Numbered from the stretch's first letter, positions 35,366 to 48,165 are shown. The stretch is DNA of 64,000 nt from Doris montereyensis (GCA_037039925.1 JAXRKP010001480.1:56912-120911), one strand, 5' to 3'. Program-made: numbers and translations. Notes: a model not told the origin generated them from the sequence alone.

Positions 35366-35913
35366 CTCAATAAAACTTACAAACACATCAGTATTTCTTA
35401 TGGTGAAAAAAATATGCAGTTCAATAAATATTAATAAGTAGTCCCAACCAAACTTTCGAGTGTAAGCAATGGAAAAGCAATGGATACCACTGGAAATTTG
35501 ATAGAAATAATTTCTGTGGGACTATTTGAAATGAAACTATTTTTTAATGTTTTGAAATTTGGTAAGTTTTCAAATGGGCCACAACACAAAACTTTTCAAT
35601 GATTATTATTAGTGATCAATATTTACTCAGGAAAGAACAGTCCCAATTGTTCAAGTATCACAAGTAATGGATTATGAAATAAGTTTACATATCATTGAAA
35701 TATAGAATTGGAATGTGCATATGTCTGATTATGTGATAAAACCAGTATGTTGTAAACATAAACAACAAAAGGAATGGAAAGTCCCCAACAGAACAAAGCA
35801 TGAATTAAAGCTTGTGCAATGATTTTGATCGTAGAAAAGCACCACAAGTGACTTTGTAACTAAAGCTGTAAGCGATCTGTTGTCAGTCCGTTGTAATGGA
35901 GAGAGCCTTGATG

Positions 35914-38900
35914 TCATTGAAGCTTGATGGATTTGAGATGCGTAATCATGGTTGGGTTTTCTTTACTATTGCCCTTCATGGTGTTGGAGAGCTCACCAAA
36001 TGCTTTTACAGCTTCTGTAGTATATTGCACCTGAAATGAGCAGGAGAGTATCACTATTAAATGTAATACTAATGACGGATTACAAAACTAATTATTACAC
36101 ATTTTAAATACAGTAGTAGCAGTGAGTTATGAAAGATAATTTATTGAAGAACTGTAGAATCCCACATAATCATTTCACATAATAATAAATAAAAAAATCA
36201 TTTATGAAAAGAATGTCTGTTCCCTCACCACAGCCTGAAAACAGGCAACTTATTCTCTCCTCTTCATAAGGACTGGCTCTATGATCCAGGCATCAATGTG
36301 GTTAAAGATAAAAAGAAGCACGAAGGACTTAAGATTGTTAGGTCCTGAGGCTCAAATCTGTTGAGTTCCGTGGGAAAGATGTGACTGCGTTTCCACACTG
36401 AATATAGGTGCAAATGGGCACCAGCATCAGTTGGGAACTGGGGTAAAACTGATGACCTACTAGGGTCCTGACCAGTAGTTGATGCATTATCACCTATTCT
36501 ATTTCATGCTATGGAAACCACACTAAGCTCAGCCCTATCTTCTTCTTCTTAACTGAACTCTTTCATTCATCACTAAGAATCATATGACTATAAGCTCATG
36601 GCTGTACTGCAGTTTGATTCTGTCATTCATGAACAAAAAACTCCAACATAATTTCAATCAGAGGATGCTTTGTTTTATTAAATGAGAGCTACATCTTTTG
36701 AAGTGAAGCAAAAGACAACCAAGGACATAGTTATCTTTCTGGCCGTTTTGAATTCACTTCCGAGTACAAATTAGAAAGACGTGTTGTAGAAAAGGGAATA
36801 GATGTTCACACAGCACAGAGCATATAGTTCTATATTATAACATAATTATTTATAATAGTAACATACCTGCGATTTAATGAGAGCCTCAAGGGAAGGCTGG
36901 AAATAGCTGGTTCTATCATCTATCATTTTTGGTATATCTTCTGACAGAGTGGAATTCAAAGCAGCAAAATCATTTTGGGCTGTTGTAAGAGCCTTCTTGC
37001 TCTGGAAAAATATAATGAACATATTCTTTTGCTTTACACATTCCTCTTAAATGAAAAATTAAGAAATGGACCGGAACAATGCAACATATAAAATTTATGA
37101 AATACAATTATTTCCTTCCATATTTGTTTTCAGACCTGCCAATCTCCTCTAGACCAAATTAGGGAAAACTCCCGATGAAATTGTCAGCGCCTGTAGGCGA
37201 GGGGACCTCTGGGTAGAAATGCATTACTGTCTAGAAGTCAACGGTTTAATAAATACATATATGACAGGTTTTCACAAAATGATCCATCCCTAAGCCATCT
37301 TACTATACGGAGCCTCAGGTCCATCCTATTTCTCTCTTTTGTCAAAAATTAAATGTTATATTTCTTACCGTGTTATGTACCATGTTAAAGCTTAGAACCT
37401 GAGGATTCCAGATATGACTTCAAGAGATAGCAAAGGGTTGTGAGGCAGTCAATTAGCTTTTAAAAGTCATGTGTTGTCAGCCAAGGGCAAATTACGCGGC
37501 ACTGCTTGAGTCCGTTGACCCAGGTTTCCTGGCGTTTATTTAGTGGCATAATGGCTTGGGGTATCAGTTTGAGAGTCCTTGTTCCCAATAAGATGTAATG
37601 TGTCTTTGTGTTCCTTGAAACCTAGGCGTAAAGTCCCGCCAGTGCTTACTGTTGATGACTCGAGCGCTCTGGATTATGTGCATGGATTGACAACCGATGC
37701 TTTTGTCCGTTGTTTGGGTAAAATTCTGTGATTGTACACATTTATACTATCCTTTTCATGTATTATGGGTTTATCGTGAATGCCATTTTAAAGCTGGAGA
37801 GACACAATAAGCCTGAGGTAATGTCTGTCAAGACTACAAAATCTGTCTATAAGTTAGTGAGATCTAATGCTTCATGTGGATGTGTACATGATATGATATA
37901 ATTCTAACAATACACACAAACACATTCTTGTACAATATACAAATAAGATAAATGCCTAGTTTTTTTCACAAAGATTCACTGATTCCGACTGTTCCAATGA
38001 CATGGAAAACAGAAGAACTAGCCGACCTAGATTGTTATTAAAAAGTCAGCTAGAGAGGAAGTCGTGAAATTTTCTTGGAAACAAAGCCTAAGGCTCAAGT
38101 CCCCCAGACTAGTTTATTTGATTTACCCACATCCACAACTAAAGTAATCTTGAGGTGTTATGACAGGATGTTTTAATTGTGCTGACTGCCCTGAAACAGC
38201 CAAGGGATCTTTAACATGCCCAGTGTTGTGATCTGCACCGCGGGACCTCCTCTTTGTTGTCCATCTCCGATGGGACTATATGTCCCGATCCACCTATCTG
38301 GACCAGGGGAGGTAGATCTTATTAAAAAAGCTTGAGAAAACTTTTCAACCTTACCGTGGCTTGAATCCACAACCTTTTGGTAGAGAGGTCAACACTTTGC
38401 CCCTCCTGGACTACCGAGGCCCCTCTCAGGCTGGAATTTTTTCACCCTGATTGGCAATATAAAAATAATACTTAAGGGGCGTCAGTAAGGCATTTCATAT
38501 CAGAACGAAGAAAAAGTTTACTCACAGCCTCCAGTTTCACCAAATTGACACCAGTTCTCTCTCTCTCTTGATATTTTTCACTTTGTCTGACATTTTTTGG
38601 TATTCCTAGAAGGAAAAACAAACAAAACCCATGAGAAATTTTGTTAATACATTGTATGGTATGTATTCACAAAGATTAAAAAAAATGAATGAAGCAATCT
38701 GCCTTCCAGAATTTGAGTTCATGTTTCCAAATTGTTGACCTTGATAAAAAATAGAAGAGGGGAGCATGGAGAAATCCTTACACTTACAATGATGTGCAGT
38801 AATTATAATTGTCTGAATGAGGCAAGCCTGTGTATGCAGCTCTTGAATTTCTTTCATGAAAAGTTGAAATTTCAACATCAAGCCATATATGGCTAGAAAT

Positions 38901-41900
38901 TATGCATGCTAAAGGTTTAGAGCCCAACCTGAGCTGATTTCTTCTTAAACTGTTTTATCTTTGCCCTTCATATTTTACCAGTTGCATGTTAATACCAGTA
39001 TTTTCATTGTATTAATCAGACTAACCAGAGAATAGAAATCAGAATAGATTCTAAATCAAGAAGAAACATGCATCTGATAAACTTGTGGTCCAAATAAAAA
39101 GTGTCAGTGTCAAATTCAAGGATCACGGAAACAAAAACCACAGTAACAAACAATATCAGTGACGACCTACTTGCAAACTGTGCTCTCTCTTCTTCACTGC
39201 CACTTGAGCATATGGAAATATACTCACATACCTGCAGAAAAGAAAAGGAAGCTTGATCACTTGATAACATAATTTTGAGAATGATGTGCTGAGGAGTATA
39301 CAAAATATTCACAGTACAAGTACAAAAAATTGAATATTAAAAAAAAAAAAAAGATTACAGGCAATTAAACATACAATCACCACAAACTTCTAAACACCCA
39401 TCTCTTACCAGCATTCAAAGAGTACATACTTCAAACTTGAGGAAGATGAAAGGAAAGTAAGACAGAAAAAAAGAAGAAGAAATACACAGTATCAAAATCT
39501 GAGTGAGAATTAAACAGATTACTAGTCACCAAGGACAATCAAACCTTACTTTTCAATGGTTCTAAAACAGTTCTGTGTAAGGTTCCATTCTGGGAAAAAA
39601 AAGGCATCAACTTAAAACAAAAAGCAAATACTTTACTAAGAAAAGAAAAAAAAAGTTGTATACAGCAGTTTGAATAAATAGACATGGTGATCTTGGTTTT
39701 AAAAAAATTAAGAAAAAGCTATTGAGATACTGGGGAGAGGTTCAGATCTCATACTCATATGTCAGTTAGTTCGTACTGGGCTTGGAAATGTGATTGCAAC
39801 TGACAAAGAAAAGTATATACCACTAGTTTCAGTAAAATAAAATCAAAAGACTAAAAACAATCTCATATAAACTGGACAGAGCTATAAACAACAATTTGTT
39901 ATTAACAACCACAAGAGCTATTATTATGATGACATCTCAGTATCATAAAACTCAATTCAATTCAGAAGAAAAAAAAAACAAAAAGTTGAACCATATCAAT
40001 AGTTTCAATATGGCTTAATAATGTTAATGGACAAAATAATGATAAAATCAAAGCATACAAACAAGCATAACAACCCTAAAGGATCTTTGAAGAAAAGGAG
40101 ATAATACACATCGTTTTAAAATGCATAGTGCATGGAAAAAGGAATGCTGTTGACAATAACCCCAAGGATCTTTCATAAAACTTACATTTTCCCCCATATG
40201 CAAGTCCATCTTGACTAGAGCAGCATCCCACTCCAGGACATACCATCGGAAAGAATCTTCTGTCTGACACAATGTAGTGGACAACAGTTCGTGGCTTAGC
40301 TTGCGTTCAGCTTTAGCTAGAGCTTGATGTGAAAAAAGAAACATACTATAAAGAGGAAATTGAGAAATCACATTTGCAAAATAACTTGGATGAAGCAAAG
40401 TGAGAATCAGGCAAAGCATTGGCCATATTGATTTTATGATAAGAAAAGATCCACCGCTAATCTTTAAGTTAAGTTGAAGACAAAACAAATTTGTATCCCT
40501 TACCCTGGTTGGCTTCGGTCCAGTGTTTTCCATCTTTGTACAGACGCCTCGTTAACTCCTCCAATCTTAAAATGAAAACATTCATAAAAGAGTATAAATC
40601 TATGGATGATAAATGTCATTTATTTCACATTTCAGAAGCATAAATTCATATCTGCTGAACACATAATCAAATAAAGGAAAGCTTCTCATGAATACTATAT
40701 TCTAAGATGTGTAAATTCAAGCGATATTATAACATAAACTAACCCATTGTACTTACTCATCTAATCTTTTAACTTCTCTCTCAAACTCTCTTTCTTCCTG
40801 TAGAGAAATGAAATAAAAGAGTGTTATAGTATGTTTGATAAGTGAAATCCTGCAATTAAAAACTTGAAATCTTTAAGTTGATGAAATGAGTGAACCAGGA
40901 TAATAGCTATGCAAGGAATCATGCAACAACAACAAAATGGAGTATTATTGTATTGAACTACAAAATGAAAACGGAGATAAGGAGATGACATTGAAATTGC
41001 CATTGTCTTATTGATGTAGATCGATGCCTACAGTTAATAAATATAACATTCACTGTGGTCCTAATTTTATTACTTGTTGTCTTGTGCTTAGATTAATGTA
41101 TTACATGTTTTCTTGCTTGCACTGAGTTATAGATGCACATGCGCATCTTCTATTAGAAAGTATACAACTGCATTGAGGAAAACAGACGGCACAAAGAGCT
41201 ACCACCTATCTGATCAATATCCAGATGAGCTTTGGTGCACCTTAAAAATGTTTCAAAGCTCAATTTAAAGCATCAAGTGACAAATGCTTAAATGTAAAAT
41301 TCATACAAATACGGAAGATGACTTACTGCTCGAGATAAAACACTTTTCTTTGGGACTGATGATGACAGTCGGCTAAAGGGGTTCCTGCAAAAGGGAGAGA
41401 GAAAAATGATACAAAATGTTTATTTCCTGCTCTTTATCTGAGTCCTCACGACCAGTTGTTACATGAATTAAATAATAATGAAAGAAGAGGCAGGGTAATG
41501 TGAAAAAGATAACAAGATCACTATAATTGAATCTAACATTAAAGTTTCCCCCATACCTTGAAAAATATTCTCAACCTGATAATAGTTGTTATGCCAACAG
41601 AAAATTTGAGTCTCATCTTTTTTACAATTCTCAAATGGCAAACAATACACGTTTTCAATACCAAAACAGAGTTTACACACTACCGCCCATAGAGCCAAAG
41701 CTTATCCTGCCTTCTATAGAGTGTTAATCAGAACAAATAGTGATACATCATCTCCTGGATAGGACGCTAGTAAAATCAACTACGTTTTGCCTCACCGCTC
41801 ACGCTGGTACCAATCTACACCTGGGTTGGGAGGGGACATGAGTGTATGTCACAAAAGCACAACTTTGGATCTTGCATTGGCAGGATTAGGACTTCATAAT

Positions 41901-42333
41901 CCTAAATCTGGCAACCAAACCACTCGGCTAATGACATCATATCCGTCCCTCAGATATGTAACTCCTTATCATCAACCACAAGACAATCTCCCTCGTACAA
42001 CTCTTTCAAGAAAATCTCAAGACAGAACTTTTTAGAGCTTCATACTAACAACTGTAAAGGTTAATCTTCTTTCTTATTATTCCCATTTATGTCAAGCGCC
42101 TTAGAGCATAATCATATATGGACTTAGTGCACTATAGAAATTATTTCTTATTATCATTATCATTCTGTTTTGATAGTTTTCTTACCAAAGTATATATCTT
42201 CAAATTGTTATTATTCTGTTTTGATAGTTTTCTTACCAAATATATATCTTCAAATTGTTAAATCAGGAAAATCGAATCAAACTTCCACTGCCATCAAAGA
42301 AATAGCATACATAATCATAGCTTACCAACTCAT
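35914..42333 (-). CDS. BIN3: Bridging integrator 3 (N-BAR domain protein), complete
   Basis: BIN3 is a small N-BAR protein that bends membranes and is linked to actin regulation. Ten coding exons on the - strand: 42333-42326 (ATG, 8 bases), 41384-41327, 40797-40757, 40565-40504, 40322-40186, 39589-39550, 39231-39171, 38605-38526, 37001-36867 and 36030-35914 (TGA). Peptides in order: MSW, NPFSRLSSSVPKKSVLSRA, EEREFEREVKRLDE, LEELTRRLYKDGKHWTEANQ, AKAERKLSHELLS, RTVLEPLK, YVSIFPYAQVAVKKREHSLQ, EYQKMSDKV, TSYFQPSLEALIKSQ, AVKAFGELS. The start and the MSW-PF, VKKRE and YFQPS blocks fit BIN3; about 246 residues, close to the usual 250. One base is missing in exon 6 (near 39550) and one in exon 8 (near 38575), both in A/T runs. 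Splice phases otherwise agree. Confidence 0.93.
36290..36545 (+). mobile_element. tRNA-derived SINE (family A), + orientation
   Basis: Diverged head with a ggctcaaatct box B-like motif near 36350, then ggtgcaaatgggcaccagca, actggggtaaaac, gatgcattatcacctattc and atttcatgctatggaaacc, the family body in the same order as at 23524-23800. It is intronic in BIN3, opposite to the gene. Confidence 0.75.
37262..37720 (+). repeat. Dispersed repeat, inverted relative to 47205-47690
   Basis: From caggttttcacaaaatg to the aaccgatgcttttgtccg end, it matches the reverse complement of 47690-47205 block by block (catgttaaagctt, cttttaaaagtcatg, cctggcgtttatttagt, gtaaagtcccgcc). It is intronic in BIN3. Probably a fragment of a DNA transposon with a conserved terminus; no coding capacity seen. 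Confidence 0.7.
38160..38430 (-). mobile_element. tRNA-derived SINE of a second family (family B)
   Basis: On the - strand it begins near 38420 with a gcctcggtagtccaggaggg box A-like stretch and has a box B-like gtggattcaagccac, followed by a body with ctggtccagataggtggatc and gcatgttaaagatcccttgg. It differs from family A. It is intronic in BIN3. Confidence 0.6.
41690..41945 (-). mobile_element. tRNA-derived SINE (family A), - orientation
   Basis: Diverged copy: gagccaaagcttatcctgcc, ttctatagagtgt, ctacacctgggttggg, gcattggcaggattaggact and aaccactcggctaatgacat. The head (to the right) keeps the outline of box A and box B. It lies in the first intron of BIN3, on the gene's strand. Confidence 0.7.
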
Positions 42334-42394
42334 TTTCCTTTTGTTTTTAAGTAGGTGAAAATCAATTTAAAGTTGTCGGAGCTTGAACCATCAC

Positions 42395-42830
42395 AATCAT
42401 ATCTAAAGTGTAAGATGAAATTAAAAAAATAACAAGCCATCATATTAATAATAAAAGGGTCATAAAATTATGCAAAGATTAATGATAAGTAGTTCTTTCA
42501 GCAAGCAGTCCTATATTTGTAACTGATTAATTTGCTTTAAAGGATATGTTTTTCGACTGCAGAATTTCGAGATGCACATTTTTATAATGGGTTAGGAAAT
42601 ACTGAAGGAAATTGATATTTAAGAGCTCAGCTTTAGATTTGAAATCTCATGTTAAAGCAGCGTCATTTGCTCAGGCCTGAACTGCCAGAAGTCCTGTTTT
42701 TACTCCTGTTGTATGTCGAAGGTGGTAAGGTTTATAAAAAATTTGCTTTTGAATTTTTTAAAATTTAATTCAATTTTCTAAAAAATTGGGTGGGGGAGAA
42801 TCAGCGGTAAGAGTTTGAGTTAGGTTAAGG
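42395..42830. other. Unassigned BIN3 upstream sequence
   Basis: AT-rich sequence between the BIN3 start exon and a LINE fragment. The BIN3 promoter and 5' untranslated region should lie here, but no TATA box or initiator can be named with confidence. Confidence 0.3.
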
Positions 42831-42831
42831 G

Positions 42832-44308
42832 TTATGATAACAATGTCCGAGGCGGTGGACAGGTAAGCACATGTTAGGTTAAAGGGTTATGATAACAATG
42901 TCCGGGCGGTGGACAGGTAAGCACATGTAAAGGGATTAGGCGGTTCTGCCCTCCATGAGTCTCTTGCTGCCTTGCAGGCAGGTCTTGGTTGACTAAAGGC
43001 TAAGGGAGTTAACCCTGACAGAACATAACAACCTGCTACCTTGCGGGCTGGTTTTGAGCAAATCAAAGGCTAAGAGAGTTAACCCTGACAGAAAATAACA
43101 AGGCCTGGTAGGAGGCCTCAATGTGGCAGCCCCACCATCTATCTAGGGGTACAGTTGGCCAATCCCTTGCATATCAAAACCAAACTGATTCAAAGAAATA
43201 CATATAATGATATATCCGGCTTGAACTTTCAAAAACGACTCTGGAAAAGAACACAGACTGTGATTTTGGAACATGGAACGTTAGGGCAATAAATGGAAAA
43301 GAATTACAATTAGTTGAAGAAATGGAAAAATTCAAAGTAGACATTTTGGCCATTACAGAAACAAAGAAAAAGGACAAGGAATAGAAAATGTAGGAGTGAG
43401 TCATATTTTAATCTTATCAGGAGTAGATGTCAAAGATAGAGCTAGAGCAGGAGTAGGCGTCCTAAGGCATAAAAAGCTCCTAGAAGCCCCGACTATTAGA
43501 GGTAAATATTAAGCCAAAAGGACAGAGAAATTAAATTATTTATAGCTTTGGACCAAACGAAGACGCAACTACTAAAAAAAAAGATATCTTCGAAAAACGA
43601 TTTACAAATAGCTGCAGAGAATCTTAAATCCAAACAAGAACTAATGCTTTTAGGAGATTTAAAATCTAGAGTAGGCAACAATATCGAAAAGTCAGGAGGA
43701 GTAATACGTAAAAGAAGGAGAGACAACAACTTCTCCAAAATGGAGAAGAGTAATAGATTTTTGCCTAAAGAATAACATGAAAATAGCCAACGTCTTTTTT
43801 CCTCATAAAGATATCCACAAATATACAAGTGTAAATGAAGACAGGTGTGAAAAGTCAATGATAGACTACATGATAGTTAGCAGCTCCCTTTTTTACAATA
43901 CATTGGATGCAAGAGTAAACAGAGGTGCAGAAATATTTAGTGATCATCACTTAGTGATTGCCAAAATGAGATCTGACTGAAGAAAACAAACAGAAGAAAG
44001 GAAAGAAAAAGCTACTAAACTCAAAATAGAAGAACTAAATAAACCAGTAGTAAAACAGGTATACCAATCTAGGATAAAAGATTTATCAATGAAAGACAGA
44101 TGGATCTGAATGATAGCACAATAGAAGAAAAAGTGGCAGATGTATTATGAAACACTCCTCAGTTGTACTGAAGAGGTCTGGTTCAGGAAACAAATTAAAG
44201 GAGATAGGAAAAGAACAGCATGGTGGAATGAGAATGTCAAGACTAAGATCAAAGAAAAGAAGGATGCCTGGAAGAAAAACTTGCAAACAAAGAGACCAGA
44301 GGATACAA
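42832..44308 (+). pseudogene. LINE 5' half (leader and endonuclease), cut by a TIR element
   Basis: Same LINE family, + strand. A roughly 55-base leader segment (gttatgataacaatgtccg to gtaagcacatgt) occurs twice at 42832 and 42887. The leader body continues to about 43190. The endonuclease follows: GTWNVRAINGKEL at 43270, EEMEKFKVDILAITETKKK at 43315, then ENLKSKQELMLLGDLKSRVG at 43620 and SMIDYMIVSSS with SDHHLVIAKM at 43850-43970. LINE identity with the - strand copy stops at about 44308, where the inverted-repeat element starts; no continuation of the LINE was seen on its far side. Confidence 0.85.
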
Positions 44309-44309
44309 T

Positions 44310-46275
44310 TTTCTTGTCCGACGACCATAAAGGCTACGCAGACCGCTAGTAGTCTCATGGTATTCTCACTCTCATTTAGAGTTACGTATGATTTTTTCGT
44401 GTCTTTTACAGGATAAATAGCCGAAAAATACATTTTTCTTTCACTCCAGATCATAAACGGCACTTCTACGTATTTTTCAACAGATTTTTTCAGCTCTTAC
44501 TGTGTGTTCATTTGTAGACCACAATTGTTACATAACAACGAAAACTGAAAATTGCCTCATGTGATCACTGCAAAAGATAAAAAATTATTTTAGAACTGCC
44601 AAATTTTTCTTTGAACAATTCTCTTTAGTCTTGGCGGGGATTGAATAACCGGTTCTGGTAGCGATTGCGTTCAACGTTCATCGACATTCGGAAAATCGGG
44701 GTTTGTCGGGTAGCTGGTACCGAGCTACCGAGGCACAAACCCCATTTCCAATTGGCGATTTCGACGAACTGCTGGCCGAAATTTTCACGCAGCTTAGATG
44801 GAAGAAACGTGAACAAGATCCGCAGTCCCTGCCTCTTTTACGGCGGTTGCTGAGATCACATGAGCTGCGGGTCGGCCGAGTAGTAAAAAGCGGTTGAGAA
44901 GTAGACATCCGGTTTGTGGTGTTATTCGGTTTGGAAAAATAGTACGATGTTATGGTGAAATGGAAACATGTGCACACGACGGAGACCGAATATAAAGAGG
45001 ACCAATTATTCACAAACATCTGAATTATTCACCAATGTTGTTTACTGTGCTAATAATAGATGGAGATGGTGTGGAGGCCGCCATTTGCTGGACTTTTTAA
45101 AACACAATTGCCGATCGAAATGATGAAAAGTTCACAGAAGATAACACTGGTCTAAATCGTTTAAATTTAAAACATTAGATGATAAAAATTGATTAAAATC
45201 CACAAAAATTCAAATTAAAAGTCCAGAGAAAATGACACCATCAGAAACACGGCACAAAGACGAAGAAAATGATATAAATTATATAAAAATCCACGTTAGA
45301 GAAATGCTTAAAACTTGTAAATAAAGCAGGCGTGACGGGCTGTAAGTCGAGCCACAAACAAACAAAACGTGCCGCAGAGACCAGGAAAACAGCAAATACG
45401 CTGGCTTGAGGCGACCGATACCCTCCGTACCGATGCAGTCGAAACGTCCCCGTGCTCGGCGGTCAGCAGACGCGGCATTGATCTCTGAAATTGGTCATCC
45501 ATGTCTCGTCCACGACAAGCGATCGAGAGAAATGGCTGTTCAAAGAATCTCATGCCATCGTTCGCAGCAATAATTTTCCCCTTGTTTCAGCCTCTAGGCC
45601 ACCAAGACAGGCGTGACCCGATTTCCACTTTTCCCCCCACTGTTATTCATGTCTCTTTGCCCATTGATATCTTTTATGGCAGGTTTCACAAAATGGGACC
45701 CAATGATAACTTGAACTCTTCAATTAATCTTTCTTGAAGTCTAATTGATGAATCTTCTTAACATTTGGTCCATGTAAGCTGACATCGCAGATATAAAAAA
45801 CATAATATTGTGAAATTTGCTTTCAATTTGTGTGTTTTTGTGAATATTTTTTGAGTGGAACATCAGTAATACAGACAGACGGCATTTCCTCTTTTTAATA
45901 AGTCTCTTTTCACCTTAAGGTAGGTGAGGTCCAACGACCTTTTATTCTGTTTTCTTTAATTCCATGTGAAAGAGAATTGTTCAAAAAAATTTAAGCGAGT
46001 TCTAAATATTTTTATCTTTTGCAGTGATAACGTGAGGCAGATTTTCGTTATTATGTAACAACTGTTGTCTACAAATGAACACACAGTAAGAGCTGAAAAA
46101 AAACAGTTGAAAAATACGTAGAAAGCGCCGTTTTATGATCTGGAGTGAAAGAAAAACGTATTCCTACAACCATATATTCTGTAAAGACACGAAAAATCAT
46201 AGGTAACTCTAAATGAGTGAGAATACCATGAGACTACTGTCTGTCTACAGAACCTTAAAGTCAGACAAAAAATAT
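44310..46275. mobile_element. DNA element with about 300-base terminal inverted repeats
   Basis: The left arm (about 44310-44620) and the right arm (about 45965-46275) are reverse complements with moderate divergence: cagtagtctcatgg/ccatgagactactg, tttctttcactccagatcat and its complement, cagctcttactgtgtgttca and its complement, and cactgcaaaagataaaaa and its complement. The interior of about 1.3 kb has higher GC content and a PHD-like reading. The element lies exactly where the LINE stops, so it looks nested. No transposase was recognised and no target duplication could be defined. Confidence 0.75.
44678..45019 (-). CDS. PHD-finger-like reading inside the TIR element
   Basis: A 113-codon - strand reading contains RDCGSCSRFFHLSCVKI, a C-x2-C-x4-H-x2-C run like the second half of a PHD finger, followed by Ser-rich residues, NGVCASVA, and YQLPDKPRF. 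PHD-type fingers occur in some transposon ORF1 proteins and in host chromatin readers. Zinc ligands before and after are incomplete in this frame, and no splice context or catalytic domain is present. It may be a captured fragment or a pseudo-exon. Confidence 0.3.
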   Translation of the reverse strand: MFVNNWSSLYSVSVVCTCFHFTITSYYFSKPNNTTNRMSTSQPLFTTRPTRSSCDLSNRRKRGRDCGSCSRFFHLSCVKISASSSSKSPIGNGVCASVARYQLPDKPRFSECR

Positions 46276-48040
46276 TTTTTTCAATCTGAGATCTAATAAC
46301 GGTAATATTGCGTCGAGCTATTGTCTAAGTAGTTCATCTCGTGTAAGCCTATTGAGAAATCATGAAATTTTTGTTTTTTTAAATTGTCTGGTTGGCTTTG
46401 CGGAATATTTTGTCTTGGTATGTCTTTTCACGGCCATGCGCTTACGGCCATACAAAATGTAGATGATCGGACATCAGAAAGGAGACTGTGATCAGGTTAG
46501 ATTCGGTTGCATTAGCAAAACCTGCTTTGGCTTATCGTGAGTGAAACTTATGTAAAGAAGTCCGGCAATCAATAGACTTTCATGATTTATTATGTTCTAA
46601 TAAATAAAGACAAGATAATGGCAATACGGGAGGTTTAAAGTCCATTACAACGATAGTGACTCTACGTCTCCACTATGCACAGTCTTCTTCGTATAACAAT
46701 ACAATATTACTAAAAACGCATTTAAACAGAGAGAAAGTAATACTAATAGCACAGGTTCAAGTAGAGTTCAAGATTTGTCGGCCACTGCTCCCATCCCGTT
46801 CTGTATTCCATGAAGCAATTATCAATCGATAAAGACAAGTTTGTGCTAGCCTAGTGGGACGCTCTATGTGACTGTAGATAGTTAGAGAGGGGGAGGGAGG
46901 GGTGAGTGATGATGGGAATAGCGGAGAAATGATGATGGGAGTGGGGTGGGGGGCTCGATACGGGGGGAAAAGAACTATTGTCGTCTGGCGCTTTCTTTTC
47001 TGGTGAGGGTTTTGTTGCTGGTGCATCTCTCTCCCCCCCCCTCTATTGGCAAATATCGGCCTATATACATATCGCATCCTCCTCCTTATATAAGTCGTGA
47101 AGTTTATCGTACCGGTTTGAGCAGAATGGTACACACGATAAACCCGTAACACGTAATAAGTAATAAGGATAGTATAAAGGAATACAATCACAGAATTTTA
47201 CAAAAACGGGACAAAAAAGCATCGGTTTTCATCCATCCACACGATCCGGAACGAGGTGAGTCATCTGATCAACGGCAAGGCACCGGCCGTGGACTTTACG
47301 CCCGAGGTGTCGGGAAACACAAACTTCACATCTTATTGAGAACTAGGAAAAGTCAGGGAACTCTCCAAACCAGATACCCAAAGCGTTACGTCACTAAATA
47401 AACACCAGGGAAACCTCGATTCGACGGACGTGCAGTTCGCGTAACTTAACGTCACTGGCATTGGACATAGAATTTTCACAGTTATGCCCTTGACTGAAAA
47501 ACATGACTTTTAAAAGCTAATTTACTCGCCCACAGTCCTTTGCTATCTCTTAAAGTCATATATCTGGAATCCTCATGTTCTAAGCTTTAACATGGTATAT
47601 AACACTTGTAAGAAATATAACATGTACATTTTGACAAAAAGAGGGAAATGGGGATGGACCATTTTGTGAAACCTGCCTTATCTACTTCATGTACTTCGTT
47701 TAAAAAAAGTATTCTTACATTTGATGTTTAAATAAAGTTATGTTGGATTCTCTTTCACATATGGAATTAAAGAAAACAAAAGTCGCTGACCTCACCTACC
47801 TTAAGGGCTAAAAAGGACTTATTAAATAGATGGAAATGACAGCAGTCTCAATTACTGACGTTCGCACCCAAAATATTCACAAAACACACAAATTGAAAAC
47901 AAATTTCACAATATTCTGTTTTTTATATCTACGATGTCAAAGCTATACATGGACCAAATGTTAAAAAGATTCATCGATTAGACTTTGAGAAAAATTAATT
48001 GAAGAGTTCCAAGTTATCATTGGGTCCCATTTTTTGTGAA
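45678..48040. repeat. Second set of inverted repeats
   Basis: 45678-45965 is the reverse complement of about 48040-47750 (aggtttcacaaaatgggacc against gggtcccattttttgtgaa; aaggtaggtgaggtc against gacctcacctacctt). The same caggtttcacaaaatgg terminus appears again inverted at 47665-47690 and direct at 37265. The interior 46276-47200 shows no recognised gene. The right arm of the TIR element at 44310-46275 overlaps the start of this set, so elements are nested or share termini. Confidence 0.65.
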
Positions 48041-48165
48041 GGTAGCAGAAATTGCTACAGAGTGAGGATGTAGCAATTAACACCATGTTAATTGCTACAG
48101 AGTGAGGATGTAGCAATTAACACCCCATTAATTGCTACAGAGTGAGGATGTAGCAATTAACACCA
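48041..48165 (+). repeat. Tandem repeat of about 44 bases, three copies
   Basis: The unit attgctacagagtgaggatg plus tagcaattaacacc occurs three times with only small changes. The reverse complement of the unit reappears at 48723-48832. Confidence 0.85.

Noticed and set aside
40048..40533. 161-codon - strand reading as a separate gene
   Set aside because: Only two parts (40186-40322 and a few codons of the next exon in a wrong frame) are coding; the rest is BIN3 intron.
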